A DNA stretch of 64,000 nt from Gaiellasilicea sp963763755 (GTDB lineage: Bacteria > Actinomycetota > Thermoleophilia > Gaiellales > Gaiellaceae), in assembly GCA_963763755.1 (NCBI GenBank), contig CAVXQE010000012.1, positions 922,191 to 986,190 on the forward strand, in the 5' to 3' direction. A program made the translations under genes and the position numbers. This document shows positions 51,895 to 61,533 of this stretch, in pieces; within the stretch, counting starts at the first letter, position 1, and every line of letters begins with the position of its first letter. The notes under the pieces are model-generated. The model was not told the DNA's origin and did no database searches. It saw only the letters and a program-made list of their open reading frames with translations.

Positions 51895-53586
51895 TTGCAA
51901 ATCGTGAGACGCGTGGGTCGGATGACGGTTGCCTTGCTCGCTGCGCTCGCCGTTGCGGCGGTCGCGGCCGTTGCAGCCAGGGACGCCGTGTACTGGGAGA
52001 AGCCGCTTCCGGGCGTCACGCTCGCCCAGGTCGATCTCACGCGGCCAATCAAGGTCGTCGTCGACGACAAGACCTACGACGTCCAGCCCAGCGAAGCACT
52101 GAAGGTGGACGACACGGCGACGGAGGCTGCACTCGTGCAGGCGGGCCATGACTCGTTCCTCCGGCGGGTCCGGCAGCTGGTGGATCCGAGCCCACCCGCG
52201 CTCGAGGTGAGTCCAGTGCTCGTGCCGCGACCCGGTGCGGACAGGGTCGCCAAGCGGCTCTCGCAGTCACTTCCCAAGCCTCGCCGCGCCCAGGTCGTCT
52301 CGCGCAACGGCTCGTTCTCGATTCTTCCGTCGCAACCCGGCGACGCGGTCGACGCCGAGGGCCTGGTCGCCGCACTCGAGAAGGCGGCACTCACCAACGC
52401 GCGGACGCTCTCACCCGCACTGACCCACGTCGAGCCCACGTTGACCACTCCGGCTGCCGAAGCTGCCGTGACCGAAGCACGGGCGCTCGTCGACCAGCCG
52501 GTGGCGCTGACCTTCAAGGGTGAGGACGTCGGCTCGCTCGCGCCGGGTCAGCTCGCGAAGCTCGTCCGCTTCCGGGTCGGGGTGGACAGCTTCCGGGTCG
52601 CGTTCGACCCGCAGCGGGTGGCGAAGGCCGTCGAGCCGCTGCTCGCTCACTGGCGGCAGCGCGCGGTCAACGCGCGCTTCGTCCTCGACGGCAAGCGAGT
52701 TCTGATCCGCCCCTCCCGGCCCGGCCTCGCGGTCGACGGCAGGTGGGCGGCAGACTCGGTCGCCGCCGCCGCCGACTCATCGTTCAGCCGCGCCTCACTG
52801 CGCCTGAAGCAGATCCGTGCCGACCTCACGACGCGCGACGCCGAGAAGCTCGGCATCCGGCAGCGGATCTCCACGTTCACGACCGACATGGGGCCGTCCT
52901 CGTCGAATCGGATCCACAACGTCCAGCTGATGGCGGACTACATCGACGGAACGATCGTCCGCCCCGGTGATTCCTTCTCGTTCAACGAGTCGGTCGGCCC
53001 GCGGACGCCAGAGCGCGGCTTCCGCGAGGGCCAGATGATCATCGGCTCGCTCCTCCTCCCGGCGATCGGCGGCGGCGTCTGCCAGACGGCGACAACGCTC
53101 TTCAACAACGCCTTCGAGCTCGGCCTGCCGATCCTCGAGCGGCACAACCACAGCTTCTACATCTCGCATTACCCGATGGGCCGTGACGCGACGGTCTCCT
53201 GGGGCGGTCCCGACTTCGCGTTCAAGAACGACCTGAAGACCGGGATCCTGATCAAGACGAGCTACACGAGCTCGACGCTGACGTTCAGCTTCTACGGCAC
53301 CGATCCCGGCCGGCGTGTCGTCTCGGCGACCGGGGAGCGCACCAACTGGCGCTCGCCGCGGACGACCTATGCGCTCGACCCCTATGCGCCGCGCGGCTCG
53401 GTGCGCACCGTGTCCGGCTCGAACCAGTCCGGCTTCGACGTCACGGTCACGCGGAAGGTGTACGAGCACGGGAAGCTGAAGCGCCGCGACGCGTTCACGA
53501 GCGCCTACATCGCCGTCGGCCCGACCCAGATCTACGGGCCCGGACGCTCGATCCCCGGGCCGTACTTCGTGCTGCCCAAGGTCTAG
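51895..53586 (+). CDS. VanW-family (YoaR-like) cell-envelope protein
   Basis: 563 aa, TTG start at 51895 (a GTG at 51904 is also possible). An N-terminal membrane anchor (MTVALLAALAVAAVAAVAA) is followed by two PG-binding-4-type domains (about 40-320). The VanW domain then has ISTFTTDMGPSSSNRIHNVQLMADYIDGTIVRPGDSFSFNESVGPRTPERGFREG and the conserved GGGVCQTATTLFNNAFELGLPILERHNHSFYI. The family is exported and found with vancomycin resistance genes, but its biochemical role is unknown. Divergent from selA. Confidence 0.9.
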   Translation: MQIVRRVGRMTVALLAALAVAAVAAVAARDAVYWEKPLPGVTLAQVDLTRPIKVVVDDKTYDVQPSEALKVDDTATEAALVQAGHDSFLRRVRQLVDPSPPALEVSPVLVPRPGADRVAKRLSQSLPKPRRAQVVSRNGSFSILPSQPGDAVDAEGLVAALEKAALTNARTLSPALTHVEPTLTTPAAEAAVTEARALVDQPVALTFKGEDVGSLAPGQLAKLVRFRVGVDSFRVAFDPQRVAKAVEPLLAHWRQRAVNARFVLDGKRVLIRPSRPGLAVDGRWAADSVAAAADSSFSRASLRLKQIRADLTTRDAEKLGIRQRISTFTTDMGPSSSNRIHNVQLMADYIDGTIVRPGDSFSFNESVGPRTPERGFREGQMIIGSLLLPAIGGGVCQTATTLFNNAFELGLPILERHNHSFYISHYPMGRDATVSWGGPDFAFKNDLKTGILIKTSYTSSTLTFSFYGTDPGRRVVSATGERTNWRSPRTTYALDPYAPRGSVRTVSGSNQSGFDVTVTRKVYEHGKLKRRDAFTSAYIAVGPTQIYGPGRSIPGPYFVLPKV

Positions 53587-53589
53587 GGG

Positions 53590-54291
53590 CTACTGGGCGT
53601 CGACCTTCTCCGGCCCGGCCGGAGATGGCACCCGCGTCCGTTCGTCGTAGCTGTCCACCACGATTCGAACCGCTTCGGCCGGATCGTCCGTGATGTGCAG
53701 CAGCTCGACGTCCTCCGGCGAGATCATCCCGCCCGCGAGCAGGTCGCCGTTCACCCAGTCGAACAGCTCCTGCCAGTGGTCGCGGCCGACGAGGACGACG
53801 GGAAAGTTCAGCACCTTGCCGGTCTGGATCAGCGTCAGCGACTCGAAGAGCTCGTCGAGCGTGCCGAACCCGCCCCGGAAGATCACGAACCCCTCAGCAG
53901 CCTTCACGAACATCGTCTTGCGCGCGTAGAAATGCTTGAACGTCATCCCGATGTCGCAGTAGGGATTGAGGCCCTGCTCGTGCGGGAGCTCGATGTTGAA
54001 GCCGACCGAGAGCCCACCGGCTTCCTTGCAGCCGCGGTTCGCCGCCTCCATCACGCCCGGGCCGCCGCCGGTGACGACCGCGAACCCCGCTTCGGCGAAG
54101 ATCCGCGCCGTCGCCCGGGCTTGCCGGTACGGCTCGCTGTCCTCGTGCACCCGGGCGGAGCCGAAGATCGTGACCGCCGGCCGGTCGATCTCGAGCACCC
54201 TCTGGAAGCCGCCGAGGAACTCGGACGCGATCACCGCCACGTCGTTCGTCAGATCGTCGTGCGTCCGCTCGAGAACGCGCCTGTCGTCCAT
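53590..54291 (-). CDS. LOG-family protein (TIGR00730)
   Basis: 233 aa from the ATG at 54291. LOG fold with VTIFGSARVHEDSEPYRQARATARIFAEAGFAVVTGGGPGVMEAANRGCKEAGG and the second motif FRGGFGTLDELFESLTLIQTGK (P-G-G-x-G-T with R for P). The family includes cytokinin-activating phosphoribohydrolases and nucleotide 5'-monophosphate nucleosidases. Last gene of the moaDE-M50-LOG unit, overlapping the protease stop (TGATG). Confidence 0.88.
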   Translation of the reverse strand: MDDRRVLERTHDDLTNDVAVIASEFLGGFQRVLEIDRPAVTIFGSARVHEDSEPYRQARATARIFAEAGFAVVTGGGPGVMEAANRGCKEAGGLSVGFNIELPHEQGLNPYCDIGMTFKHFYARKTMFVKAAEGFVIFRGGFGTLDELFESLTLIQTGKVLNFPVVLVGRDHWQELFDWVNGDLLAGGMISPEDVELLHITDDPAEAVRIVVDSYDERTRVPSPAGPEKVDAQ

Positions 54292-54986
54292 CAGAGGCGG
54301 TTCTGCTCCACGTGTGTCGCGACCATCCCGAGGATCAGGAGGACGACGAGTCCGGTGTAGATGAGGCTGCCTGCGGTGAGCCGCTCGGACGACGCCCAGG
54401 GAGCGTGCTCGCGGTGGCCGAGGCGGAGAGCCTTCACCGACCGCCACATGAACCCGCCGTCGAGCGGCCTCACCGGAATGAGGTTGAAGAGGTTCAACAG
54501 AAAGCCGGTATAGGCAAGCGCGATCAGCAGGCGCGAGTCCATGGCTTCTCCCGCCACCCACACGCCGAGGGCCCCGATCCCACCCAGGAACGGCCCGGCA
54601 GCGGAGACGAGCAGGTTCCGCCAGGGGTCGAAGGGCGCGTTCTTCATCGCCACGTAGGCGCCGAGGAACGGGATGAAGACGGGCAGCGACGGTTTCAGGC
54701 CCTGCCGCGTGGCCTCGATGTAGTGGCCGAACTCGTGCACCGCGATCAGCAGCACGAAGCCGGCCGCGAAGCGCCAGCCCCAGATCAGCGCGTAGCCGGC
54801 GACCGAGATGAAGATCCCGAAGAACTTGAGCGCGAAGAAGCCGAACTTGAGGAGGAAGAGCCCGGCAGCGATGATCGGCGCAAAGAGCTTCCGCAGCAGC
54901 TCGCGGACGTTCAGCGGATGCTTGACGGGCGAGTACTCCTCCTCGATGGGCTCGATCTCCCTGGGGGCGTAGGGGTCGTAGCTCAT
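54291..54986 (-). CDS. M50-type intramembrane zinc protease
   Basis: 231 aa from the ATG at 54986, which overlaps the moaDE stop (ATGA). The zinc motif is HEFGH (LLIAVHEFGHYIEATRQG), with the second motif NLFNLIPVRPLDGG supplying the Asp ligand. About five membrane helices. A proline-rich N-terminal tail precedes the first helix. Substrate unknown; related to site-2 proteases without a PDZ domain. Confidence 0.88.
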   Translation of the reverse strand: MSYDPYAPREIEPIEEEYSPVKHPLNVRELLRKLFAPIIAAGLFLLKFGFFALKFFGIFISVAGYALIWGWRFAAGFVLLIAVHEFGHYIEATRQGLKPSLPVFIPFLGAYVAMKNAPFDPWRNLLVSAAGPFLGGIGALGVWVAGEAMDSRLLIALAYTGFLLNLFNLIPVRPLDGGFMWRSVKALRLGHREHAPWASSERLTAGSLIYTGLVVLLILGMVATHVEQNRL

Positions 54987-55615
54987 GATCCCTGGCCGAT
55001 CCACTCTTCGCCGCCTTCGTAGACCTCCTTCTTCCAGAGCGGCACTGTCCCTTTGAGGGTGTCGATCGCCTCCTGGCAGGCGGTGAGCGCTGCAGCGCGG
55101 TGCGGCGAGGAAACGGCGATCACGACGCTCGGCTCGCCGATCTCGACCCGGCCGACTCGGTGGTGAATTGCGACCCCGGAGAGCTCGTGCTGCTCCTCGA
55201 GCTTCGCTGCGAGCTGCGCCATCACGTCCTCGGCCATCCCCTCGTAGGCCTCGTACTCGAGGTAGAGCACCGTGCGGTCACGCGAGCGATTCCGGACGGT
55301 GCCGAGGAACGTCGCAATCGCGCCCGCCTCGTCGCGCGCCACTTCGCGCACGGCGGCGTCGACGGAGAGCGGCGCTTCGGTCAGCTTGAAGTCCCCGCCG
55401 GAGACGGGTGGGATCAGCGCCACCTCGTCGCCCTCGGCGAGCGCGGACTCGGGATCCGCGTAGCTCTTGTTGATCGCGTAGAGCAGGCCCGGCGGCTCGT
55501 TCCCCAGCTCGAGGGCGGGCCACACGTCGCCGACACGAGCACCGTCGGAGAGCTCGAGCTCGCGCGCGCCGGTGCCTGCGCGCTCGCGTAGCCCGGCAAA
55601 GAGTCTGATGCTCAC
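54983..55615 (-). CDS. MoaD-MoaE fusion, molybdopterin synthase
   Basis: 210 aa from the GTG at 55615. Residues 1-77 are MoaD (ubiquitin-like, SIRLFAGLRERAGTGARELELSDGARV) ending in VALIPPVSGGD, where the diglycine tail would carry the thiocarboxylate. Residues about 80-210 are MoaE (VDAAVREVARDEAGAIATFLGTVRNRSRDRTVLYLEYEAYEGMAEDVM; IHHRVGRVEIGEPSVVIAVSSPHRAAALTACQEAIDTLKGTVPLWKKEVYEGGEEW). In a fused protein the Gly-Gly is internal, so cleavage or a modified mechanism is needed. First gene of its unit. Confidence 0.9.
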   Translation of the reverse strand: MSIRLFAGLRERAGTGARELELSDGARVGDVWPALELGNEPPGLLYAINKSYADPESALAEGDEVALIPPVSGGDFKLTEAPLSVDAAVREVARDEAGAIATFLGTVRNRSRDRTVLYLEYEAYEGMAEDVMAQLAAKLEEQHELSGVAIHHRVGRVEIGEPSVVIAVSSPHRAAALTACQEAIDTLKGTVPLWKKEVYEGGEEWIGQGS

Positions 55616-55686
55616 GTGCACGAACCGCAGCGTAGCCGCGGCCGGAAGGGTTGCCTCCCCCGGCCGTGTCATGTTACGTATGCCTC

Positions 55687-56347
55687 GTGACGGTCACCGC
55701 CCCGCCCAGGACGAACCTGAACGACCAGGTCTACGAGACGCTGAAGGCACAGCTCGTGCGCCGGGAGCTGGGCCCGGGCGAGAAGGTGAGCCTGCACGAG
55801 CTGGCCGCGACACTCGGCGTCTCCCGCAGCCCGGTTCACCACGCGCTGACGCGGCTCGTCTCGGAAGGGCTTCTGAGCGTGCAAGTCCCGGCGCGGCTAC
55901 TTCGTGACGCCGCTGACCGAGTCGGCGATCGAAGAGGGCTACGACGTGCGGCTCGCACTCGAGCTCCAGGCCGCCGAATGCACCATCGGACGAGTCGGTC
56001 GCGACGGGCTGCGCCGCTTCCGCGAGCTGCACGAGTCGACCGCCGAGGCCGTCTCCCATGCCGAGTGGGACTCTGCGAATGCAGCCTTCCACGAGCACCA
56101 GGTCGATCTCGCCGGCAACTCTCTGCTCTCTCGCTTCTACCGCGAGCTGTCGGTCAACCTGATGATGCAGGTGATCCGCGGCGGCAAGCTCGAGGGCGGC
56201 GCCTACCTGCCGACCGAGCACGCAGCGATCGTCGACGCGTACGAGGCCGGCGACCTGGACGCCGCCCGCACGGCGATCCGCGCGCACATCGCGACCGGCC
56301 GCCGGATTGCGCTGGAGGCGATCGAGGAGACCGGCGGAGTGCTCTAG
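55687..56347 (+). CDS. GntR-family regulator (FCD type), one frameshift
   Basis: GTG start. The N-terminal winged helix is NLNDQVYETLKAQLVRRELGPGEKVSLHELAATLGVSRSPVHHALTRLVSEGLL. Near 55890 one extra base shifts the frame; it resumes RGYFVTPLTESAIEEGYDVRLALELQAAECTIGRV, the start of the FCD ligand domain, with H in AAFHEHQVDLAGNS and the end ARTAIRAHIATGRRIALEAIEETGG. These regulators usually respond to organic acids. It lies 16 bases upstream of an acyl-CoA mutase gene, a likely target. Confidence 0.82.
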
Positions 56348-56363
56348 CCGTAGCATCAGCTGG

Positions 56364-57935
<1,572 letters not shown>

Positions 57936-58021
57936 CCGAGCCGACACGATTGGCCCTACGCGGCCCGTTGGTCCTCGGCCGCCAAAGCGTCGGCGTCGCG
58001 AAGTCGTAGTATCAACCCGCG

Positions 58022-60787
58022 ACGACCACAGAAGTCATTGGACGGCGGGATGAGCTCGGGCTGGCCGAGGATCTGCTCGGCTCGCTCGGGCGCGGCCCCG
58101 GCGCGCTCGTCCTCGAGGGGCCGGCCGGAATCGGGAAGACACGTCTCTGGCTGGAGACAGCGGGTCTCGCCGAGGCCCAGGGCCTTACCGTTCTCAGAAC
58201 CCGCCCGACGCTGGCTGATGCGCGACTCGTCTTCGGCGGGCTCGGTGATCTGCTTCGCACCGAAGCGGAGAGATTCGGCGCGTTGCCCAGTCCCCAGGCC
58301 CACGCGCTCGCTCGGGCGCTTTCGCTCGAGCCGGGAGACGGTGACCTGGACGCCGCCGCGCTCTCGGCAGGTGTGCTCAACACCGTCGTGTCGGCCGCTG
58401 CCGCGGCCCCTGTTCTGATTGCCGTCGATGACGCGCAGTGGCTCGATCCCGAGACCGAACGGCTGCTGGCGTTCGTCCTCCGACGTCTGACGAGCGAGCA
58501 TGTTGGTCTTCTGGCGACGGTGCGCATCGCAGTCGACGAGCGGGAGCCGCGGGAGCTTCTTGCCGCTCTTCCCGACGAGCACGCCGTTCGCCACGTGGTC
58601 GGCCCGTTGACGGTCGGGGCACTCCACGAGATCATCCGCACCGAGATCGGCTCGATTTCACGCCCGACGCTCCTGCGGTTGCACGAGGCCTCCGGCGGAA
58701 ACCCGCTGTACGCGCTGGAGCTCGCGCGTGAGTTGGCTGCTCTGGATCACGAGCCGAACGCCGGAGAGCCCTTGCGCGTGCCCTCGACGCTCGAGCGGCT
58801 GATGGAGAGTCGTCTGGGCGCTGTGCCGGAGGAAACGCGAGAGACACTCCTCGCCGTCGCGCTTCTTGCGCAGCCGAGCGTGCATGTTCTGGCGAAGGCG
58901 CTCGAGGACCGCGTTCGTGTCGATCATGACCTCGACGTTTCCGAGGCCGCCGGACTGCTCGTCGTGGAGCGCGACGGAATTCGCTTTGCGCATCCGCTGT
59001 TCGCTTCGGTTCTCGTGGCATCAGCGACGGCGCAAACGCGCGGACACGTGCATCGCAGGCTTGCCGACGCCGCCGAGAGCAGGGAAGAGCGCGTCCTCCA
59101 TCTTGCGCTGGCCACCAACCCTCCCAATGCAACGGTTGCTGCGGAGCTCGACGGCGCAGCAATCGCCGCTCGAGCGCGTGCGGCTCCGGCGGCCGCCGCC
59201 GACCTGGCTGAGCAGGCGCTGGCATTGACGCCGGATACCGACAGCCGGGCTCTCTTCGACCGCCGGCTTGTAGCCGCGCGGTTCCACCAGGAGGCGGGGT
59301 CGACCGCCCAAGCCGGCGTGCTTGCGGCGGCGGCGGTCGCCGGTGCGGAGACGTCGAGCGACCGCGCCGCGTCTCTGCTCCAACTCGCGTTGGTCACAAG
59401 CACCGTTCCAGAACGCCTCGCCCTTCTCCGTGAGGCGGCCGGGGAGACGGGAGTCGATCGTGGTTTGCGCGGCGAGATTCTCGCGATGCTCGGAACCGAG
59501 CTCGACGCCGCGACAGAAGGTGCCCCCTTCCCCAGCGAGGCCGTCGCGCTAGCGGAGGAGGTCCTCAGCGAGGCCGTCGCTCTGGCGGAGCAGGACACCA
59601 ACACCGAGCGCCGCGTTCGGGTGCTCTGCCTCGTCGCCTGGGGACGCACCTGGGACTCAGGGAGGGTCGACACCGACCTGCTCGAGCGTGCGCTCGAGCT
59701 GGCGCAAGGCAGCCCCGCAGCGTTTTCTTTCGCCGCCTGCACATACGGGGTGCTGCTCGGGATGTCGTACGAGAACGAGCGTGCGCGGGAGCTCCTCCTG
59801 AGTGTTCGCGCCCTCGGCCCGGGAGTCGACGATGAACGGCTTGCCGAAGCGCTCGGCCACCTGGGCAAGGTCGAGTGGGCCGCTGGGAACTGGGACCTGG
59901 CCGCGGAGCTGACCGAAGAAGCCGTGCAGCTCGCAGGACAACTGGGCGTCGAGTATCTCGAGCTGGAATTCTTCGGCATGCAAGCGGTTATCGCTGCCAG
60001 CCGCGGCGATGTTGATGCCGCGCGCACGTTTGGCCAGCGCTCGCTTCGGCTGCAAGAGCTGACCGGGCAGGTAGGGGCGCACATTCACGGCCTCGCTCTG
60101 CTCGAGTTGTCGCTGGAGAACTACGAGGCGGCGTACGAGCTGGTCCTTCCTGCGCTCGAACGGATGGCAAAACGCGGGGCCCGGTTTCCGACGATGAAGA
60201 CCCCGATCGCGATCGAAGCGCTCGCACACCTGGGGCGCACCGCCGAGGCTTTCGATCGCCTCGAGCGATTCGAGAAAGAGGCGCGGGGCGCAGACCGTGC
60301 CTGGGCGCTCGCCTCGGTGCAGCATTGTCGCGGAATCCTCGCGGCGGCCGACGACGACCTCGAGGAGGCAGAAGCGCTGCTGGCTGCCGCCGCCGAACGC
60401 TCTTGCGAGCTCGGCCTTCCCTTCGAGCACGGCCGCTCGCTGCTCGCGCTCGGAACCGTCAGGCGGCGCCTGCAACAGAAACTGGCGGCGCGGGAGACGC
60501 TAGAGGAAGCGCGGCTCGTGTTTGACCGTCTCGGAGCACGCATCTGGATTGCGCGCGTCGAAGCCGAGCTGCGGCGGATCGGCGGACGGCGTAATCCCGC
60601 GGGATCAGCGCTCTCCGAGATGGAGTCGCAAATCGCCGCGCTCGTCAGCAGCGGCCACACGAACAGCGAAGTCGCCGTGGCGCTGCAGATCAGCCGCAAG
60701 ACCGTCGAGTGGAACCTGTCGAAGATCTATCGCAAGGTCGGCGTCCGCTCGCGAACCGAGCTTGCGGCCACATTCAACGGCGACTAA
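58022..60787 (+). CDS. Large LuxR-family ATPase regulator (LAL/STAND type)
   Basis: About 921 aa. The AAA-like domain (about 1-300) has Walker A LEGPAGIGKTRLW (residues 31-43) and Walker B VLIAVDDAQWLD. The middle part is TPR-like helical repeats (LVAARFHQEAGSTAQAGVL, ALGHLGKVEWAAGNWDLAAELTEEAVQLA). The C-terminal LuxR helix-turn-helix is LSEMESQIAALVSSGHTNSEVAVALQISRKTVEWNLSKIYRKVGVRSRTELA. Homology runs upstream of the first ordinary start (TTG at 58283), but only ACG (58022) or ATT (58037) is available before a stop codon. ACG gives MTTEVIGRRDELG, the usual beginning of this family. Confidence 0.88.
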   Translation, partial: TTTEVIGRRDELGLAEDLLGSLGRGPGALVLEGPAGIGKTRLWLETAGLAEAQGLTVLRTRPTLADARLVFGGLGDLLRTEAERFGALPSPQAHALARALSLEPGDGDLDAAALSAGVLNTVVSAAAAAPVLIAVDDAQWLDPETERLLAFVLRRLTSEHVGLLATVRIAVDEREPRELLAALPDEHAVRHVVGPLTVGALHEIIRTEIGSISRPTLLRLHEASGGNPLYALELARELAALDHEPNAGEPLRVPSTLERLMESRLGAVPEETRETLLAVALLAQPSVHVLAKALEDRVRVDHDLDVSEAAGLLVVERDGIRFAHPLFASVLVASATAQTRGHVHRRLADAAESREERVLHLALATNPPNATVAAELDGAAIAARARAAPAAAADLAEQALALTPDTDSRALFDRRLVAARFHQEAGSTAQAGVLAAAAVAGAETSSDRAASLLQLALVTSTVPERLALLREAAGETGVDRGLRGEILAMLGTELDAATEGAPFPSEAVALAEEVLSEAVALAEQDTNTERRVRVLCLVAWGRTWDSGRVDTDLLERALELAQGSPAAFSFAACTYGVLLGMSYENERARELLLSVRALGPGVDDERLAEALGHLGKVEWAAGNWDLAAELTEEAVQLAGQLGVEYLELEFFGMQAVIAASRGDVDAARTFGQRSLRLQELTGQVGAHIHGLALLELSLENYEAAYELVLPALERMAKRGARFPTMKTPIAIEALAHLGRTAEAFDRLERFEKEARGADRAWALASVQHCRGILAAADDDLEEAEALLAAAAERSCELGLPFEHGRSLLALGTVRRRLQQKLAARETLEEARLVFDRLGARIWIARVEAELRRIGGRRNPAGSALSEMESQIAALVSSGHTNSEVAVALQISRKTVEWNLSKIYRKVGVRSRTELAATFNGD

Positions 60788-60807
60788 ACCCGGGGACTTC
60801 CCCGGGT
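60788..60807 (+). terminator. Hairpin terminator after the LuxR-type gene
   Basis: ACCCGGGG (60788-60795) and CCCCGGGT (60800-60807) form a perfect eight-bp stem with loop ACTT, starting on the base after the stop codon. Confidence 0.65.
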
Positions 60808-60878
60808 GACCCGAGGACGACCGGGCCGTACCGTCGGTTGCGTCGAGGCACCCTGCCTCGTACAGCGAAGGAGGAATC

Positions 60879-61181
60879 ATGACGAAGCGTCTCTCGATCG
60901 CGGCGGCCATCAGCGGCCTGGCCGCTCTCTCACTAGCGGCCGGGCCAGCCGGCGCCCACAACGCGGCGCACATCATCTTCCCCGACGGCACGTGTTTGGA
61001 GGTCGGCTCGTTCAAGGACGCGCCGATCGTGGGCGCAGGCAATCCGAACCAGAGTCCGGGATCCGACAACGAACCGGGACAGCTCGACCTGATCCCGGGC
61101 AACGGCGACCAGTACGGTGCGCGCTACGCCGCTGACCAGGGGAACTCGAGGCTGCTTCCTGGCGCCTGCCCGAGCTCGTAG
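60879..61181 (+). CDS. Small secreted hypothetical protein
   Basis: 100 aa, ATG with GAAGGAGG upstream. Signal peptide MTKRLSIAAAISGLAALSLAAGPAGA. The mature part (HNAAHIIFPDGTCLEVGSFKDAPIVGAGNPNQSPGSDNEPGQLDLIPGNGDQYGARYAADQGNS) has two cysteines that may pair. No family recognised. First in a same-strand row with a DUF4242 gene and a phosphoesterase. Confidence 0.65.
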   Translation: MTKRLSIAAAISGLAALSLAAGPAGAHNAAHIIFPDGTCLEVGSFKDAPIVGAGNPNQSPGSDNEPGQLDLIPGNGDQYGARYAADQGNSRLLPGACPSS

Positions 61182-61214
61182 CCAACGTGGAACCAGTGGC
61201 CGGGGCGGCGTAGC

Positions 61215-61533
61215 GTGGCCGGCGCGGAGGTGTTCATCGTCGAGCGGTATCTGCCGGGCACGACCGACCGGCAGCTGCGCGAAGCGACAGACCGCCTGAC
61301 GTCGGCGGCACGAAACATGACAGCCGACGGCACTCCGATCACCTTCCTCGGCTCGCACCTTCGTCGCAGCCGAGGAGTACTGCTTCTGTCGCTTCGCGAG
61401 CGGCTCCGCCGCCGACGTCGAGCGTGTGTGCGAGTTGGCCGGTGTGTCGTACGCCCGCATTGTCGCCGGCCGCGACCTCGACCCGTCAACGACAGCTGCT
61501 AGCCCACCAATCAGAGAAGGGAACGAGCCATGA
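61215..61533 (+). CDS. DUF4242-family protein, one frameshift
   Basis: About 105 aa, GTG start (AGAEVFIVERYLPGTTDRQLREATDRLTSAARNMTADGTPITFLGS). One extra base near 61354 moves the frame to TFVAAEEYCFCRFASGSAADVERVCELAGVSYARIVAGRDLDP, the second half of a DUF4242 ferredoxin-like small domain. The stop overlaps the next ATG (ATGA), implying coupling to the phosphoesterase. Function of the family is unknown. Confidence 0.7.
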
